Source of the DNA: Diphasiastrum complanatum
Taxonomy: Eukaryota > Streptophyta > Lycopodiopsida > Lycopodiales > Lycopodiaceae
Length of the DNA: 64,000 nucleotides
Assembly (NCBI GenBank): GCA_029204225.1
Contig: CM055110.1
Span: 1,114,675-1,178,674 of the forward strand
Direction: 5' to 3'
The position numbers and the translations under genes are program-made. The first letter of the stretch is position 1; every line of letters begins with the position of its first letter. Positions 21,901-32,390 of this stretch are shown here, in pieces. A model generated the notes under the pieces. That model made no database searches. It was not told where the DNA came from and saw only the letters and a list, made by a program, of their open reading frames with translations.

Positions 21901-22043
21901 CATCCTATATGGACACTATTATCTATATCAATTATGTTGTGTCCTATTTTGTACATATTAGGATCCTTGAGAAGAGATCTATTCTGATGATGGAGATCAT
22001 TCTTAAGTTGGAACAAAGTTGTGTTGTAAAACTAGCAAGTTAA
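18969..22043 (+). CDS. gag: Gag fused to a ~765-residue region of unknown function (element A)
   Basis: I choose the ATG at 18969 (MTSNGGIMLE) because it matches element B's start; an in-frame ATG at 18903 gives 22 extra residues. Length is 1024 residues. Residues 1-240 are a copia Gag (NYSTWKVRMESLLELNELM, ALHIIKMNVTNELLKEVGKC, RVLTLRRQIFQS), close to B's Gag. A zinc knuckle CFYCGVKGHFANEC is at 244-257. Past about 260 all similarity to pol ends: there is no DSGA protease, no DDE integrase and no YVDD. Instead there is Ser/Lys/Gly-rich then globular-looking sequence with semi-repeated words (DPLDLEDGLVL/HPLDLGDGIVI; SYGATIKREV/FCGASIKRES) and hydrophobic stretches near the C-terminus. I do not recognise this part. 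That it stays open over 2.3 kb suggests either recent insertion or selection. Confidence 0.88.
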   Translation: MTSNGGIMLEAKERLNSTNYSTWKVRMESLLELNELMDIVVGIEERPLILQEQLNFDRRAKRALHIIKMNVTNELLKEVGKCTSSSEAWNALKKIYESKSTSRVLTLRRQIFQSCQREGESAHSFVLKVKSLNDDLACIDESIKDGELVQVMLNGLLDEHSNLVQCFAIQKSLPSVNDLQEILVAEEHRLQAKGGGASTQGGDEEALFTKGKFKGKWSKQGSLEHGKHSSSLQSRKQDKSKFKCFYCGVKGHFANECHKKQNARSRLRSNVLLGDDNCCANLASFGESMVNFLDPLDLEDGLVLPTSQMESCGAKLVSCLNSSTHRFSSLGGSSMELDGKCKNGKGKEGANFINGVDEDSSLEVIVANDLFVHMEKDGDAKCHSLQEDGCSSNSFHIDVCNHVGKDDGALSMLEGNGSFTSFCDKVICATSGVTFLHKKSRSKVSIMRLGEGDHKSKGREVCEVFKVGCTLNDVFMNDSEEESLSYDSLPKSLSRSSCLKRESTSITLMLKVLRILFLASNIQESSTSYGATIKREVSNFCGASIKRESCEGKGNGRVVLGKIQSMDLTSLHQLKEFYDCGGLFIHGQDGKRLVEEDYMEQLKWQLLQGKGDIIGELIEVCYELKRAVLIRFDTHLHLLYFMLNGNVGIYLLVYDGGIVFTNYSEGSNLSIDEILWDLNHVFEREYLQSFRSEDVHICKIFDVLLEDQEVDLGLLHQHQETSGNSKLVKSIKEETNGQGILDLFLQVLEGSSKVFGAARKCLLTLPHLPNLMYEHCYVNVLKLSNFNKTSSIVLHPLDLGDGIVIIAGLYDQVHEFIQILKGIEVVNMFSFEQGSRSSILVLANWQLVNIVGSSVVCKSCGGTSSISSSGFGHSNGVGNTSFWHSFTQRLSWIEDLQRQGGDGSSFMEIHVAFTICIVKCGGGMQTLVDHFHLQLVCCYFTEKPEMDTWRNSLIEILCSFTCTIFMILCKIDVRNSEASYMDTIIYINYVVSYFVHIRILEKRSILMMEIILKLEQSCVVKLAS

Positions 22044-22056
22044 GTTGAAGAGGGAG
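22044..22056 (+). other. Polypurine tract of element A
   Basis: GTTGAAGAGGGAG immediately precedes the 3' LTR and is identical to the tract in element B (33760-33772 reverse strand). It starts right after the TAA of the long ORF. Confidence 0.9.
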
Positions 22057-22703
22057 TGTGAAAATTGTCAACATTTCCTTGTCTAGTTTTAGGCCAAAAT
22101 TGCTAAAAATGGCACATAGTTTAGGATCTGACTTTTCACACGTGTGAAACAGGTCTAGATATTTTTAGTAAGTGTATTTTTTCAGTATGAAGAAGTGTCA
22201 AACTTCAAGACCTTTGAAATGAGTCCATTTTCATGTATTTTGGACATATATGCCAATTTTACCTATATAGGGCATATTTTAGGTAAGGAGGGTCTAGAGA
22301 GAGGAGAGAGAGTCATCTCTCTCAGCTATATATAGCAGGTAGGCCGTGGAGAAACATGTTGGAGCAGATCCATTGTATTCATTTGCTTAATGAGAGATTT
22401 TTCTATTGGGTTCTCCTTCCATTGTTGGCATTGTGTAGTGATTGAGTTCAAGCTTTGTGTGTATGATCTTAGGTGCTTTCCAAAAGTGGTAGGCTGATGT
22501 ATTATGGACTGTATAATGCTATTTTGGGCCGCACTTGATGTTTATGGAAGTTTCCATTTGTGATAAATGCTTTTTGATCAAGTTCTTTGCATTCTAGGTA
22601 GCATAGAATGTGTTGCCAATTCCTAGCTTATGTAGTTTGGAGTGCAAGCATTCAAGCCAATGATCTTGGAGTTTAGATCCACTTAGGATCTGTATTTTTC
22701 ACA
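22057..22703 (+). repeat. 3' LTR of copia element A
   Basis: 647 bp, same length as the 5' LTR. I saw two substitutions: one in AGACCTTCGAA/AGACCTTTGAA and one in GTCATATCTC/GTCATCTCTC. The palindrome TTTCACACGTGTGAAA is at 22134-22149. It is followed by the CTTAT duplication. Confidence 0.93.
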
Positions 22704-22708
22704 CTTAT

Positions 22709-23402
22709 TTCTTAGGCATACAAATGTTAGACAGCTCTCAAAGAATGAATTACTCACACATGTAAAAATTAATGGACCATGGCTCACGTGCATTAAATGA
22801 ATAAGTTTTTTTTTGGTTGGTTCCACATAAATTGTATGGTCACAATGGACATCACTGCTGATTGAATTCCATTCAAATTTCTAAAATTCCAATTTAAAAT
22901 TAGGGCTTTGGTCGTGAGGGCTGCCATTAGCAATTTAACACTCTCCAAATTATGATGTGTCTCAGAGCATACTGTAGCTTCAACATGAAGTAATGACGCT
23001 TAAAGGGACAATATAATTTAAAGAACATATGTATGGAATAAGGAAAGAGCAATCACAAAAATTAGCCAATTTACCACAAAAATTAGCCAATTTACGAACG
23101 TTATGGAATATCTCATCCATTGTATGCATGAGACCACTTTAACTTCAGATTGGGCCATTAGAACAGGTAGACTGTAGATGAAATGGATGAGAACTAAGAC
23201 GGGAGATGAACTGAACAGAAACTGAGATGATAGACAAACCAGATGGGCAGTGAGTTAGCAGACGAACTGAGTTGATGGCAATGAATGCTTGGGAACACAC
23301 AATGCTCTGAATGCTCAAAATCAGTGAAGGTCCAGAGGGAGCCCGCTAAGTGCTTGCCTACCCCTAGTGGATCACACGCAACACTTTGTCTGCGAGTTGC
23401 GC
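22709..23402. other. Non-coding stretch
   Basis: No real coding frame. The word CACAAAAATTAGCCAATTTAC is tandemly duplicated at about 23054-23093. Bases 23160-23300 are rich in AGATGA/GACTGA-like words. Otherwise nothing recognised. Confidence 0.3.
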
Positions 23403-23806
<404 letters not shown>

Positions 23807-23859
23807 CGTGCGCACGCGCACTCTGTCTATGTCTTTGTGATCTTGTATTCACGTATCTA

Positions 23860-25050
23860 AATTGACTATGCCATAGAACAGCATTGTCGTTTACATTTTC
23901 ATTAGAGATACTAGCTAATGCAACTGAATTAGAGAGTACATAAAGATTTCTAACTCTAGTGCATGTAGTTAGAGTAGTATCTTCCTTGAGTATTGTACAC
24001 TGCTCAGACGAGAAAGTAACAGTGTAGCCCTCATCAGTTATCTTAGAGACTAATAATAGATTCTTTGATAACTGAGGAACGTGAAGGACATTAGGAACAC
24101 AAATGGACAGATCGTTGTTGGTACTCCGTAAACCATTCCTTGCGAGAGGTCATGTGTTGGGTAGCACCGTTGTCCAGGTACCAGCTATCACAGTCTTTGT
24201 TGTTGCTGTAAGCCATTAACAAGTGTGTATCTGACTCCTTGAATTTCGCCGTGTTGGAGGAGTCTGGCTGTTGCTGTTGCTGTTGCTTCTTTGCCTCGTT
24301 GTAGATCCTGATGCGACACTCCTTGATGTCGTGATTAGCTCTTTTGCAATATCTGCAAAAAAGCTTCTTACGCAATCCACCATGCTCACCTTGAGTGTGA
24401 GGCTTCTGTTGTTGTTGCTGCACTGATTCTTGTCCTTAAAATAGTCTTTTTTCTTGGTGTATAGAGCCATGGATTTGTCTTTGATGGACAGGCTGCTAGT
24501 CTTTCTCTGCATTTCTTCTTGAAGAAGATGAACGATCACCTTTTGAAGAGTGAGGTCGAGTTGTGTGGAGATCATCACCACAAAGTGCTCATAGGACTTT
24601 GGAAGAGAAGAAAACAGGGCCATAACGGCATCATCATCTTGAATAGAACATCCTACAGCTGATAACTGATCTAACATGGATTTGAAACTGCTGATGTGAG
24701 AAGTGATGGCAATAGAATCAGACATGCTAAGGGTAAAGAACTTCCTTCTAATATGTCATCTCGTAGTCACATCATGAGTCTCATAGAGACTTGATAACAA
24801 GTCTAGTGCTTCCTTAGAGGTTTTGCATGTGGTAACGTGAGATATTTGGGAGTCGGCCAGATTGAGTGTGATACATGCTAGGGCCTTCTGATCTTTGATC
24901 CTCCTCCGGGCCTTTGCTTGATCACCATCTTATGGTTTCAGGTCTGCACCTTCTACTACATCCCAAAGATCTCTATCTATCAACATCATTCTAAGTTTTA
25001 ACTTCCAAATGTAGAAGTTAGAACCATTGAACTTGTCAATGACTCTAGCT
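23860..25050 (-). pseudogene. gag: Copia gag-protease fragment (minus)
   Basis: Reading leftward from about 25043: Gag start (FNGSNFYIWKLKLRMMLIDRDLW), Gag core with a stop, SDSIAITSHISSFKSMLDQL, then a zinc knuckle CRYCKRANHDIKEC (in 24091-24423), a Gln-rich linker, and the protease site WYLDNGATQHMT, where Asn replaces the usual Ser/Thr after Asp. Frame breaks occur near 24430 and 24090. Protease C-terminal sequence (NVLHVPQLSKNLL) runs to about 23870. Integrase and RT are missing. The fragment abuts a plus-strand copia fragment at about 25050. Confidence 0.75.
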
Positions 25051-27605
25051 AAAATGACTAGAACACCTTTTAGTAAATATGTTTATAAAACAACCAAGGT
25101 ACTTAAAGTTGTGCATTCAAATATTTGTGGACCATTCGAAGTATTGTCTTTAGGTGATGCAAAATACTTCATTACGTTTATTTACGACTTCAGCAAGTTC
25201 GCTGTAGTATACTTTATTCGTACAAAATCTGAAGCTTTCGAGAAATTCATTGAGTATACAAATTGGGCTGAGAAGGAGGCAATAAGTTGAAGCAAATTCG
25301 CACAAATCATGGGGGTGAGTACATTTTCAACAAATTCAAAGCTTAATATATTGATCGAGGTATTATGCATACAAAGACTGCATCATGCACACCTCAGCAC
25401 AATTGAATTGATGAACGAAGGAATCGTACACTATTAAAAGTTGCTAGGTGTATGATGGCTCATGCGAAAGCACAAAAACAGTTGTGGGCGAAAGCAGTGG
25501 CTACATGGAGTTATCTTCATAATCGAATTTTGAAATCTTGAATACCGGATAAAACTCCTCATGAAATATGGTGAAAGTCGAAGCCAAATCTAGCACATGT
25601 TCAGACATTCAGATGTGCAATTTATATGCACATACCAGACAAATTGAGAAAGAAGCTCGATGCTAAAACAGAACAAGGTATTCTGGTAGGATTCGAGTTA
25701 CATCCGTCATATTATCGAGTCTATATACCCGAAACTGACAGAATAAAAGTTGTTCGAGATGTCAAATTTGATGAGTCAATACATAGTAGACAGTGATTTA
25801 GTCGACTATGAAATTCTTAAAAATTATTATGAGCTACCAATGACAGAAGTAAAACAAGTAGATGATGAACGGGAATTACCATATTCAGAGGAAGTTCAAG
25901 ATCGAGTACCTGATAGACTTGAATCACCTACTCAAATTCTAGGTGACAAGGTCGAATCCGAAAATGTAGAATTGAATTCGAAACCTGTACAAATTGTGAG
26001 AAGATTTGATAGAAATGAAAACCACCAAAAAGGTTTGGTCAGGATGTTTTCACAAATAGAGCCATCAAATTTTGTGGCTTCACAGATGAAACTCAAACAT
26101 TCGAGAAAGCTATTGATGGACCAGATAAAAGTCACCGGATTCAAGTAATGGAAGATGAAATGTCATCCCTATATGAAAGCAATGTATAGACACTTGCACC
26201 TATACCTGATGGAAGAAAACCAGTCAAATGCAAGTGGATCTACAAGATCAAAACAGGTCCTGATGGAGAAAACATCACATACAAAATAACGTTGGTTGCG
26301 AAAGATTTTTCACAGAAGTATAGGACCGACTACACTGATACTTTCTGACCGGTAGTCAAACACACATCAATTCATTTGTTATTTGCTTATGTAGTGGCTC
26401 ATGATTTAAAAATCCATATTGTGGATGAGAAAACTGCTTTCTTGCACATAGAATTAGAAGAAGATTTATTCATGGACCAACCACTTGGTTGTCACATGAA
26501 TAAAAGCATATATGGTCTGAAATAGACAACCAAACAATCGTATAGAAATAAGGACGAAGGACTACGTTCTCTAGGCTTTGAACCTCTATTCGTTGAATCG
26601 ACTGTCTATATCAAACATGTCAAAGATGAAATAATCATTCTAGCTATTTATCTTGATGACACGCTTATCTTCTTAAGAAAAGATAAATTAATTTCAGATG
26701 TCAAAAGAAACATTTTTGAAATATTTGAGATCGCTGACCTAGGAGAAGCAAAAATCTATCTAGGCTTACAGATCGAAAGAGACTTTGAAGGTGGTAAGTT
26801 GTATCTTCACCAACAAAAGTACACTCAAAAAATCATTCAAGATTTCAACATGCTCGAATGCAAAGGTGTGCATACTCCCATGATACCTGGAACAATATTG
26901 AGCAAGGCAGATTGTTCGCAGACTCTCGAGGAAGAGAAGCGAATGGCCAATACACCCTATCGCAAGTTGATTGGATCATTGTTGTACCTTGCAGACAACA
27001 CCAGACCTGATATAGCATTTGCAGTATATAGGCTGAGCCAATTTAATCAGAACCCAAGATCATTGCATTGGAAGTTAGCAAAGAGAATAGTACAATATCT
27101 CCAGGAAACAAAAGACTATGGACTGCGTTATTCGAAGGAAGTTGGATCTCGGATCGAATCTTAGACGCAAGCTGGAAATCCATGAATGATGATAGCAAAA
27201 GTATTTCAGGAGGTTGTACTCTAGCATCTGGCCCAGCCATACTCTGGATAAGCAAGAAGCAAACAACATTAGCTCAATCTTCCTATGAGGCCAAATATGT
27301 AGTAGTAACCAAGATGGCAAACGAGCTGATATGGATCAAACAAATGTTGGAAGGATTTGGTGAATCTATTTCTGAATCTTATGTCTTGTTAATGGATAAC
27401 ACTTCAGCAATCTATCTTACAAAAGATCTTGTGTTTCATTTGAAAATGAAGCATATAGCTATCAAGTATCATGCAATTTGGGACTTAGCCGAAAAGAAGA
27501 TACTAAAGATAGTCTTCATACCTACAGAGGAAATGATAGCCAATATCTTTACAAAGCCACTCAGTAAAGCTTTGTTTGAGAAGCAACGAAGAAGATTTTG
27601 GTTAA
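25051..27605 (+). pseudogene. pol: Copia integrase-RT-RNase H fragment (plus)
   Basis: It begins inside integrase (MTRTPFSKYVYKTTKVLKVVHS, ICGPF, FIYDFSKF) at the same point as another copy at 29029. It continues through a broken integrase core (25027-25540), then KSKPNLAHVQTFRCAIY, HPSYYRVYIPETDRIKVVRDV, RT (CKWIYKIK; the catalytic block reads IYLDDTLIF near 26650, one residue off the usual YVDD), KYTQKIIQDFNMLECKGVHTPM and RNase H (RKLIGSLLYLADNTRPDIAF to FIPTEEMIANIFTKPLSKAL). Many stops and frame shifts. It has no LTR on its 3' side: Gag coding of the next fragment begins directly at about 27620. Confidence 0.8.
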
Positions 27606-27609
27606 TCCA

Positions 27610-29480
27610 ACTGCCCACTTTGAGAGAGAGCAAAGATCTTTGGCAATGGGTAGAACCAGTAGAAGAGAAGCCACTTACTTCTGGCAAGGAATTTCGAGAA
27701 TGGAGTTTGAAAATGACAGAGCGCGTGTTCAGTGCATGACAACATAATGCTAAATCTTACATCAATTTCAAACGTGAAAGAATTATGGGAAGAATTGCAA
27801 ACCAAGAATGAGACTCGATCTCATAATCAAGTCATGTTCTTGGAAGACCAATTAACTTACTTGCAATGGGACGGCAAAGACCTGACCACATTCGTATGAA
27901 AGATAAAGAATCTGTTTATTTCTTTGTAAAATTCTGGCACAAAAAATGCAATCTCAAAAGAAAAACAGCTTAGTTATTTTCTTCGAGCCCTACAACTCGA
28001 ACTGGCAAAAGATTCGACAATGACACTTCAAAAGGCAATAGATGGAGTCAAAGAGGAAGTAGAAGCTTGTGAATGCTATGATGATAATGATGATTCTGAA
28101 AATGCTCTTTACTCAAAAGAATAAAACTTCAAAGAAGTCTAAGTTTAATAAGAGAGAATCGTCTAAAAAGAATGGAACTGAATCCAAGACAAATGATCAA
28201 CAATCTGGAAAACAACAGAAAAATTCTGATGATAGGAAGATTTGCTATAGATGCAAAAGATCAGGTCATACAGAAGACAAGTGTTGGTTAAATCCAAAAA
28301 TTGATTGCATTCACTGTCATAATTGGGGTCATGCAGCAGTAGACTGTTATCGGGATCCCAGAAACCAAAAGGAGTAGAATTCAAGTGAACCTTCAAATTC
28401 AAATATGTCGAAGACAAAGCCGAATGCTCTAGAGTAGCAGAAGACAAGACGACAAGAAACTCAGTAGCATATGTTAGTGCTGATCTATCATGTTCATCAA
28501 ATTCAAAAATTTGAGAAGTGGTTCTTGATTTGGGAGCCACCTCACATTTTGTTTCCTCAAAACAAATTTTATCTAAGTACAAGAAGACGAATTATTCGAG
28601 ATTCACTATGCTTAGAAGACGTTGATGGAACTGGTGTACTGTGGTTGGACACGAATCATGGTGACAAGAAACTGGAGGAAGTTCTCTATGTCCCTACTCT
28701 TGATAAAGATCTTTTATCCGTAGCAAAGATAGTCGATACAAGAATGTCAGTAACCTTCACAAGGAACTCTTGTAAATTGTTCGATAAAGATTCTGATAAC
28801 CTAGTTGCTAAAGGCAACAAAGAAGGAAATTTGTATCACTTGAACATTCGAACTCGAGTTGAGCAAGCTAATAAAACTCAAGAATCAACAGATATTTTGT
28901 GGCACAAGAGGCTATGTCACACGAACATGGAAGCCTTGTACGAAGCCAATAAGAGGCAGAGAATCAAAGGAGTCAAAATCAAGAGTCGATATTTTTGAAC
29001 TACCTGCGAATCCTTTCTTAAAGGCAAAATGACTAGAACACCTTTTGGTAAAGATGTTTATAAAGCAACCAAGCTACTTGAAATTGTGCATTCAGATATT
29101 TGTGGACCATTCAGAGTATTGTCTTTAGCTGATGCAAAATACTTCAATACGTTTATTGACAACTTCAGCAAGTTTGTTGTAGTATACTTTATTCATACAA
29201 AATTTGAAGCTTTTGAATAATTCATTGAGTATACGAATTGGGCTGAGAAGGAGGCAATAAGTTGAAGCAAATTCGCACAGATTGTGGAGGTGAGTACATT
29301 TCCAACGAATTCAAAGCTTACTGTACTGATCAAGGTATTACACATACGAAGACTGCATCATACACACCTTAGCACAATGAAATTGTTGAACGAAGGAATT
29401 GTACACTTATGGAAGCTACTTGGTGTATAATGGCTCATGTGAAAGCACCAAAACAATTGTGGGAGGAAGCACTGGGTAGT
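27610..29480 (+). pseudogene. gag: Copia gag-protease-integrase fragment with two zinc knuckles (plus)
   Basis: Gag core starts near 27690 (FREWSLKMTERVFSA, then KELWEELQTKNETRSHNQVM, LEDQLTYLQWDGKDLT). Two zinc knuckles lie in 28069-28377: CYRCKRSGHTEDKC and CIHCHNWGHAAVDC. The protease segment (LDLGATSHF-like, 28500-28560) and the region to LSVAKI follow. Integrase HHCC then appears (LWHKRLCHTNMEAL, 28900) and the catalytic part from MTRTPFGKDVYKATK at 29029. The piece stops in integrase at about 29475. Stops at 28120, 29000 and elsewhere make it dead. The double-knuckle Gag matches the minus-strand fragment at 47534-48790. Confidence 0.78.
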
Positions 29481-30104
29481 GGCTTTCTTTCCTTGCCTAT
29501 CCTCAACCCAAGATCTAATCAATCTAGCATCGAGGAGATGAAGTTAGTTGTCACGCGTAGATTTGTTCCCATGAGAGCGATAACATAGTTCCGATGTCAG
29601 CATGAATGGAAGATTCACATCTAACTCTAACTTCATTAACCCTAAGCATTAACACTACATCCATTAACACTAAGATCCACAATAAGATAGCTTACTCTTT
29701 CTCTCTCTCCCTTTTTCTCTCACAAAAATTATAACAACATGCAATCCCAATAACAATCATATCCAAAAATTAGCAAAACACAAATAAAACATGAGAGATG
29801 GAGGAAAAGTGATAGAGAGCAAGGACATTCATAAATCCATTTCACAAGAAAACCAATCTGCTTTATTGAAATGAAGATATGTGCATGTGTAGAAAACTTG
29901 AGTTGGTCTTTTTTTATAGTAGAGAGGAGAACCCTGGCCTCTGAATCCTGTTGGTCCATTTCTGTCTCCCTAATTATTCAAATTAAAAAAAGAGTGAGAA
30001 CCATCCAAATTGGAGGGAAACCCAACTTTATTCACTAACTGGACATTTAGGCCCTGCGACATTAAAAGTCTCGCAAAAAGGCCTAAAGTCATTTTATTGA
30101 CTTT
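29481..30104. other. Non-coding stretch
   Basis: Pyrimidine-rich around 29690-29720, otherwise AT-rich with no recognisable frame. It ends at the target site of a solo LTR. Confidence 0.3.
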
Positions 30105-30945
30105 CTAATTGTGAAAAATGCAAAAATAAGCTTGGTAGAGGCCAAAAATCTTGTATATAGATAAACACACATGTGTGGAACCTGTTCTCACGTGTGAAAA
30201 TAGTGTACTTGTCATGTACCATAATCATATAGGTTGTACATATGATTTAATTCAAGTTCTAGTGGCTAAAAAGGCCAAAAACTAGTTTTCTAGACATATG
30301 ACACATGGCATCAATCTATTGATTGCATGAGCCACATTCTTTGGTTAGGTGTCATATCACATGTGTAGAGGACAGCTCACATGTGTGGAATAGGCTGAAG
30401 TAGACGAATTTTGACTTCTAAAAGATTTCCAAGTAGGTCTCCATATAGAAGGAAAATGGACCAAAAGTGCTCAAAATAGAGGGTTTTGTCCAAGTGTCAG
30501 TTTTGCATGATGAATCATCATATGACAAAGCACCTTCATACATGTGGGATCAAAGGGATGATCAGTACCACGAGCTCCCATTTATTGTATATATAGAGCC
30601 ACATTTGGCCATAATTATAGTGAGACACCAATCTTGGTTTTGAAAGCAATTTTGAGTGATTCTCTCCATTTGTCTACATTTATTTTGATTGTTTTGAGGT
30701 TCTATCAATGGGTACTTGATTTTCAGGTTGGAGTCCATACTCAGACAGTGTTTCACACGTGTGAAACCAGAAAGTACACCTACCTTCAATAAATGATTGT
30801 TCTTGTTAGGATTTTGTGTCTAGAATTGATCCAGATTGATCTTAATCTCAAGTAGATTGATAGATCAAGTAATCTGACAACAATCTCTTTTGAGGATCAG
30901 ATTAGGATCCACTCTTGGTCCTTTTTGTACTTTTTGCACACTAAT
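30105..30945 (+). mobile_element. Solo LTR of a copia element (C family)
   Basis: An 831-bp LTR (30110-30940, TGTGAAAAATGC…TTTTTGCACA) lies between 5-bp direct repeats CTAAT (30105-30109 and 30941-30945). No primer site or polypurine tract adjoins it, so it is a solo LTR left by recombination between the two LTRs of one insertion. It matches the LTR at 31562-32381 in the opposite orientation. It contains the perfect palindrome TTTCACACGTGTGAAA at 30751-30766 and several near copies. Confidence 0.88.
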
Positions 30946-31561
30946 TAATCAAATCACTATGTGATCATTGGGTTGGACTACACACGCAGGGTGCCAAATC
31001 CCTCTCACTTATTAGCTAGGGTTAGGGTTGCCTTGGGATCCGCAAGCCCTCTAGCAGTATCCCCCACCAAAATTGGTGGCGGTCCCATGACACATGCAAG
31101 ATGCAGTTACTATGGACTTTTATTGGCATCACGTCGAATCTTTATTAAATAATACTGCACCTTCTCCATGAAATCGAGTCAGGCAGTGTTGAAATCTAAA
31201 TTGTGTGACAAAAAACAACGGTAGGCTCTATCAATCCACTTTGAAGCTGTCCAGGATGTGAATCGAGATTCCCAGGAGCCTCCCATCATTGCAACACGAA
31301 TATACAATCTAGCCACCACCAGCTGATCCTTAATGCTCTTTGAGGCCATTGGCTTATTTGGATCGAATGCCAAAGGAGGAAGACAATCATCCCATCATGT
31401 TGTCACAAATGCCAACAGAGTCAAGTCTTTTGCAAAAAGAATCGAATGCCTCACTGTCGGATCGAGAGAGTGTATATACTCCCGTTGATATGCTTGTAGT
31501 GTCCGGTGGAAATTCACTAAACTTTTCCAACTGTAAGGTTGGTGGATGATTGGCCAGTTCT
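30946..31561. other. Spacer between two inverted LTRs; possible gene scrap
   Basis: About 600 bp between the solo LTR and the LTR of element C. A minus-strand frame (31179-31400) reads LPPLAFDPNKPMASKSIKDQ, then LVVARLYIRVAMMGG. The word SIKDQLVVARLYI recalls a stretch in plant GAUT-type galacturonosyltransferases, but the match is short and the rest is not similar, so I do not call a gene. Bases 31060-31080 (CCCACCAAAATTGGTGG) form a short palindrome. Confidence 0.2.
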
Positions 31562-32381
31562 ATTGAAAAAATACAAAATGGACCAAGAGTGGATCCTAAT
31601 TTGATCCTCAAGAAGAATTGGATGTTAGATCTACTTGATCTATCAATCTACTTGAGATTAAGATCAATCTAGATCAATTCTGGACATAAAATCCGAACAA
31701 GAACAATCATTAATGAAAGAAGGTGTACTTTCTAGTTTCACAGGTGTGAAACTCTGTCTGAGTACAGACTCCAACCTGAAAATCAAGTACAATATGATAT
31801 AACCTTAAAACAATCAAAACAAATGTAGACAAATGGAGAGAATCACACAAAATTGCTTTCAAAATCAAGATTGATGTCTCACATTGATTATGGCCGAATA
31901 TGCCTCTATATATACACTTCTTGGAGCTCGAGGTACTGATCATGCATCAGATCTCACACGTGTGAGGATGCCTTGTCATCATCATGCAATTTGACACTTG
32001 GTTCAAACTTTCTATTTTGGACATTTTTGGTCCAATTTCCTACTATATGGAGATCTTCATAGAAATCTTCTAGAAGCAAAAACTTGCCTACTTCAGCTAT
32101 TTCCACACACATGATTTGTCCTCTACACAGGATATGATACCTATCAAAAGTATTTGGCTCATGCAATCAATAGATTGATGCCATGTGTCATATAATCTAG
32201 AAAACTAGTTTTTGGCCATTTTAGCCAATAGTACTTGAATTAAATCATATGTACAACATATATGATTATGGTACATGTCAAGTACACTACTTTCACACGT
32301 GGGAACAGGCTCCACACATGTGTGTTTGTCCTATATACAAGATTTTTGGCTGCTACCAAGCTTATTTTTGCATTTTTCACA
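31562..32381 (-). repeat. 3' LTR of copia element C (minus)
   Basis: About 820 bp. Read on the minus strand it starts TGTGAAAAATGC right after GAGGAGGAG (32382-32390), the polypurine tract of element C. It matches the solo LTR at 30110-30940 in reverse orientation along most of its length. The far end (31562-31570) has diverged from the expected TGTGCAAAAAG. G-box palindrome variants are at 31736, 31953 and 32293. Confidence 0.8.
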
Positions 32382-32390
32382 CTCCTCCTC

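Larger units (their letters stand above)
17144..22708 (+). mobile_element. Copia element A: complete, young, non-autonomous (Gag plus unknown ORF)
   Basis: The element lies between 5-bp target duplications CTTAT (17144-17148 and 22704-22708). Both LTRs are 647 bp (17149-17795 and 22057-22703), begin TGTGAAAATTG and end TTTTTCACA. By eye they differ at only about two positions, so the insertion is recent. It has a Met-tRNA primer site, a long leader, one ORF of 1024 codons and a polypurine tract. The ORF holds Gag only; protease, integrase, RT and RNase H are absent. It resembles the class called TR-GAG but with a long extra coding region. Its likely helper is a B-like element (33105-39535). 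Confidence 0.93.
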
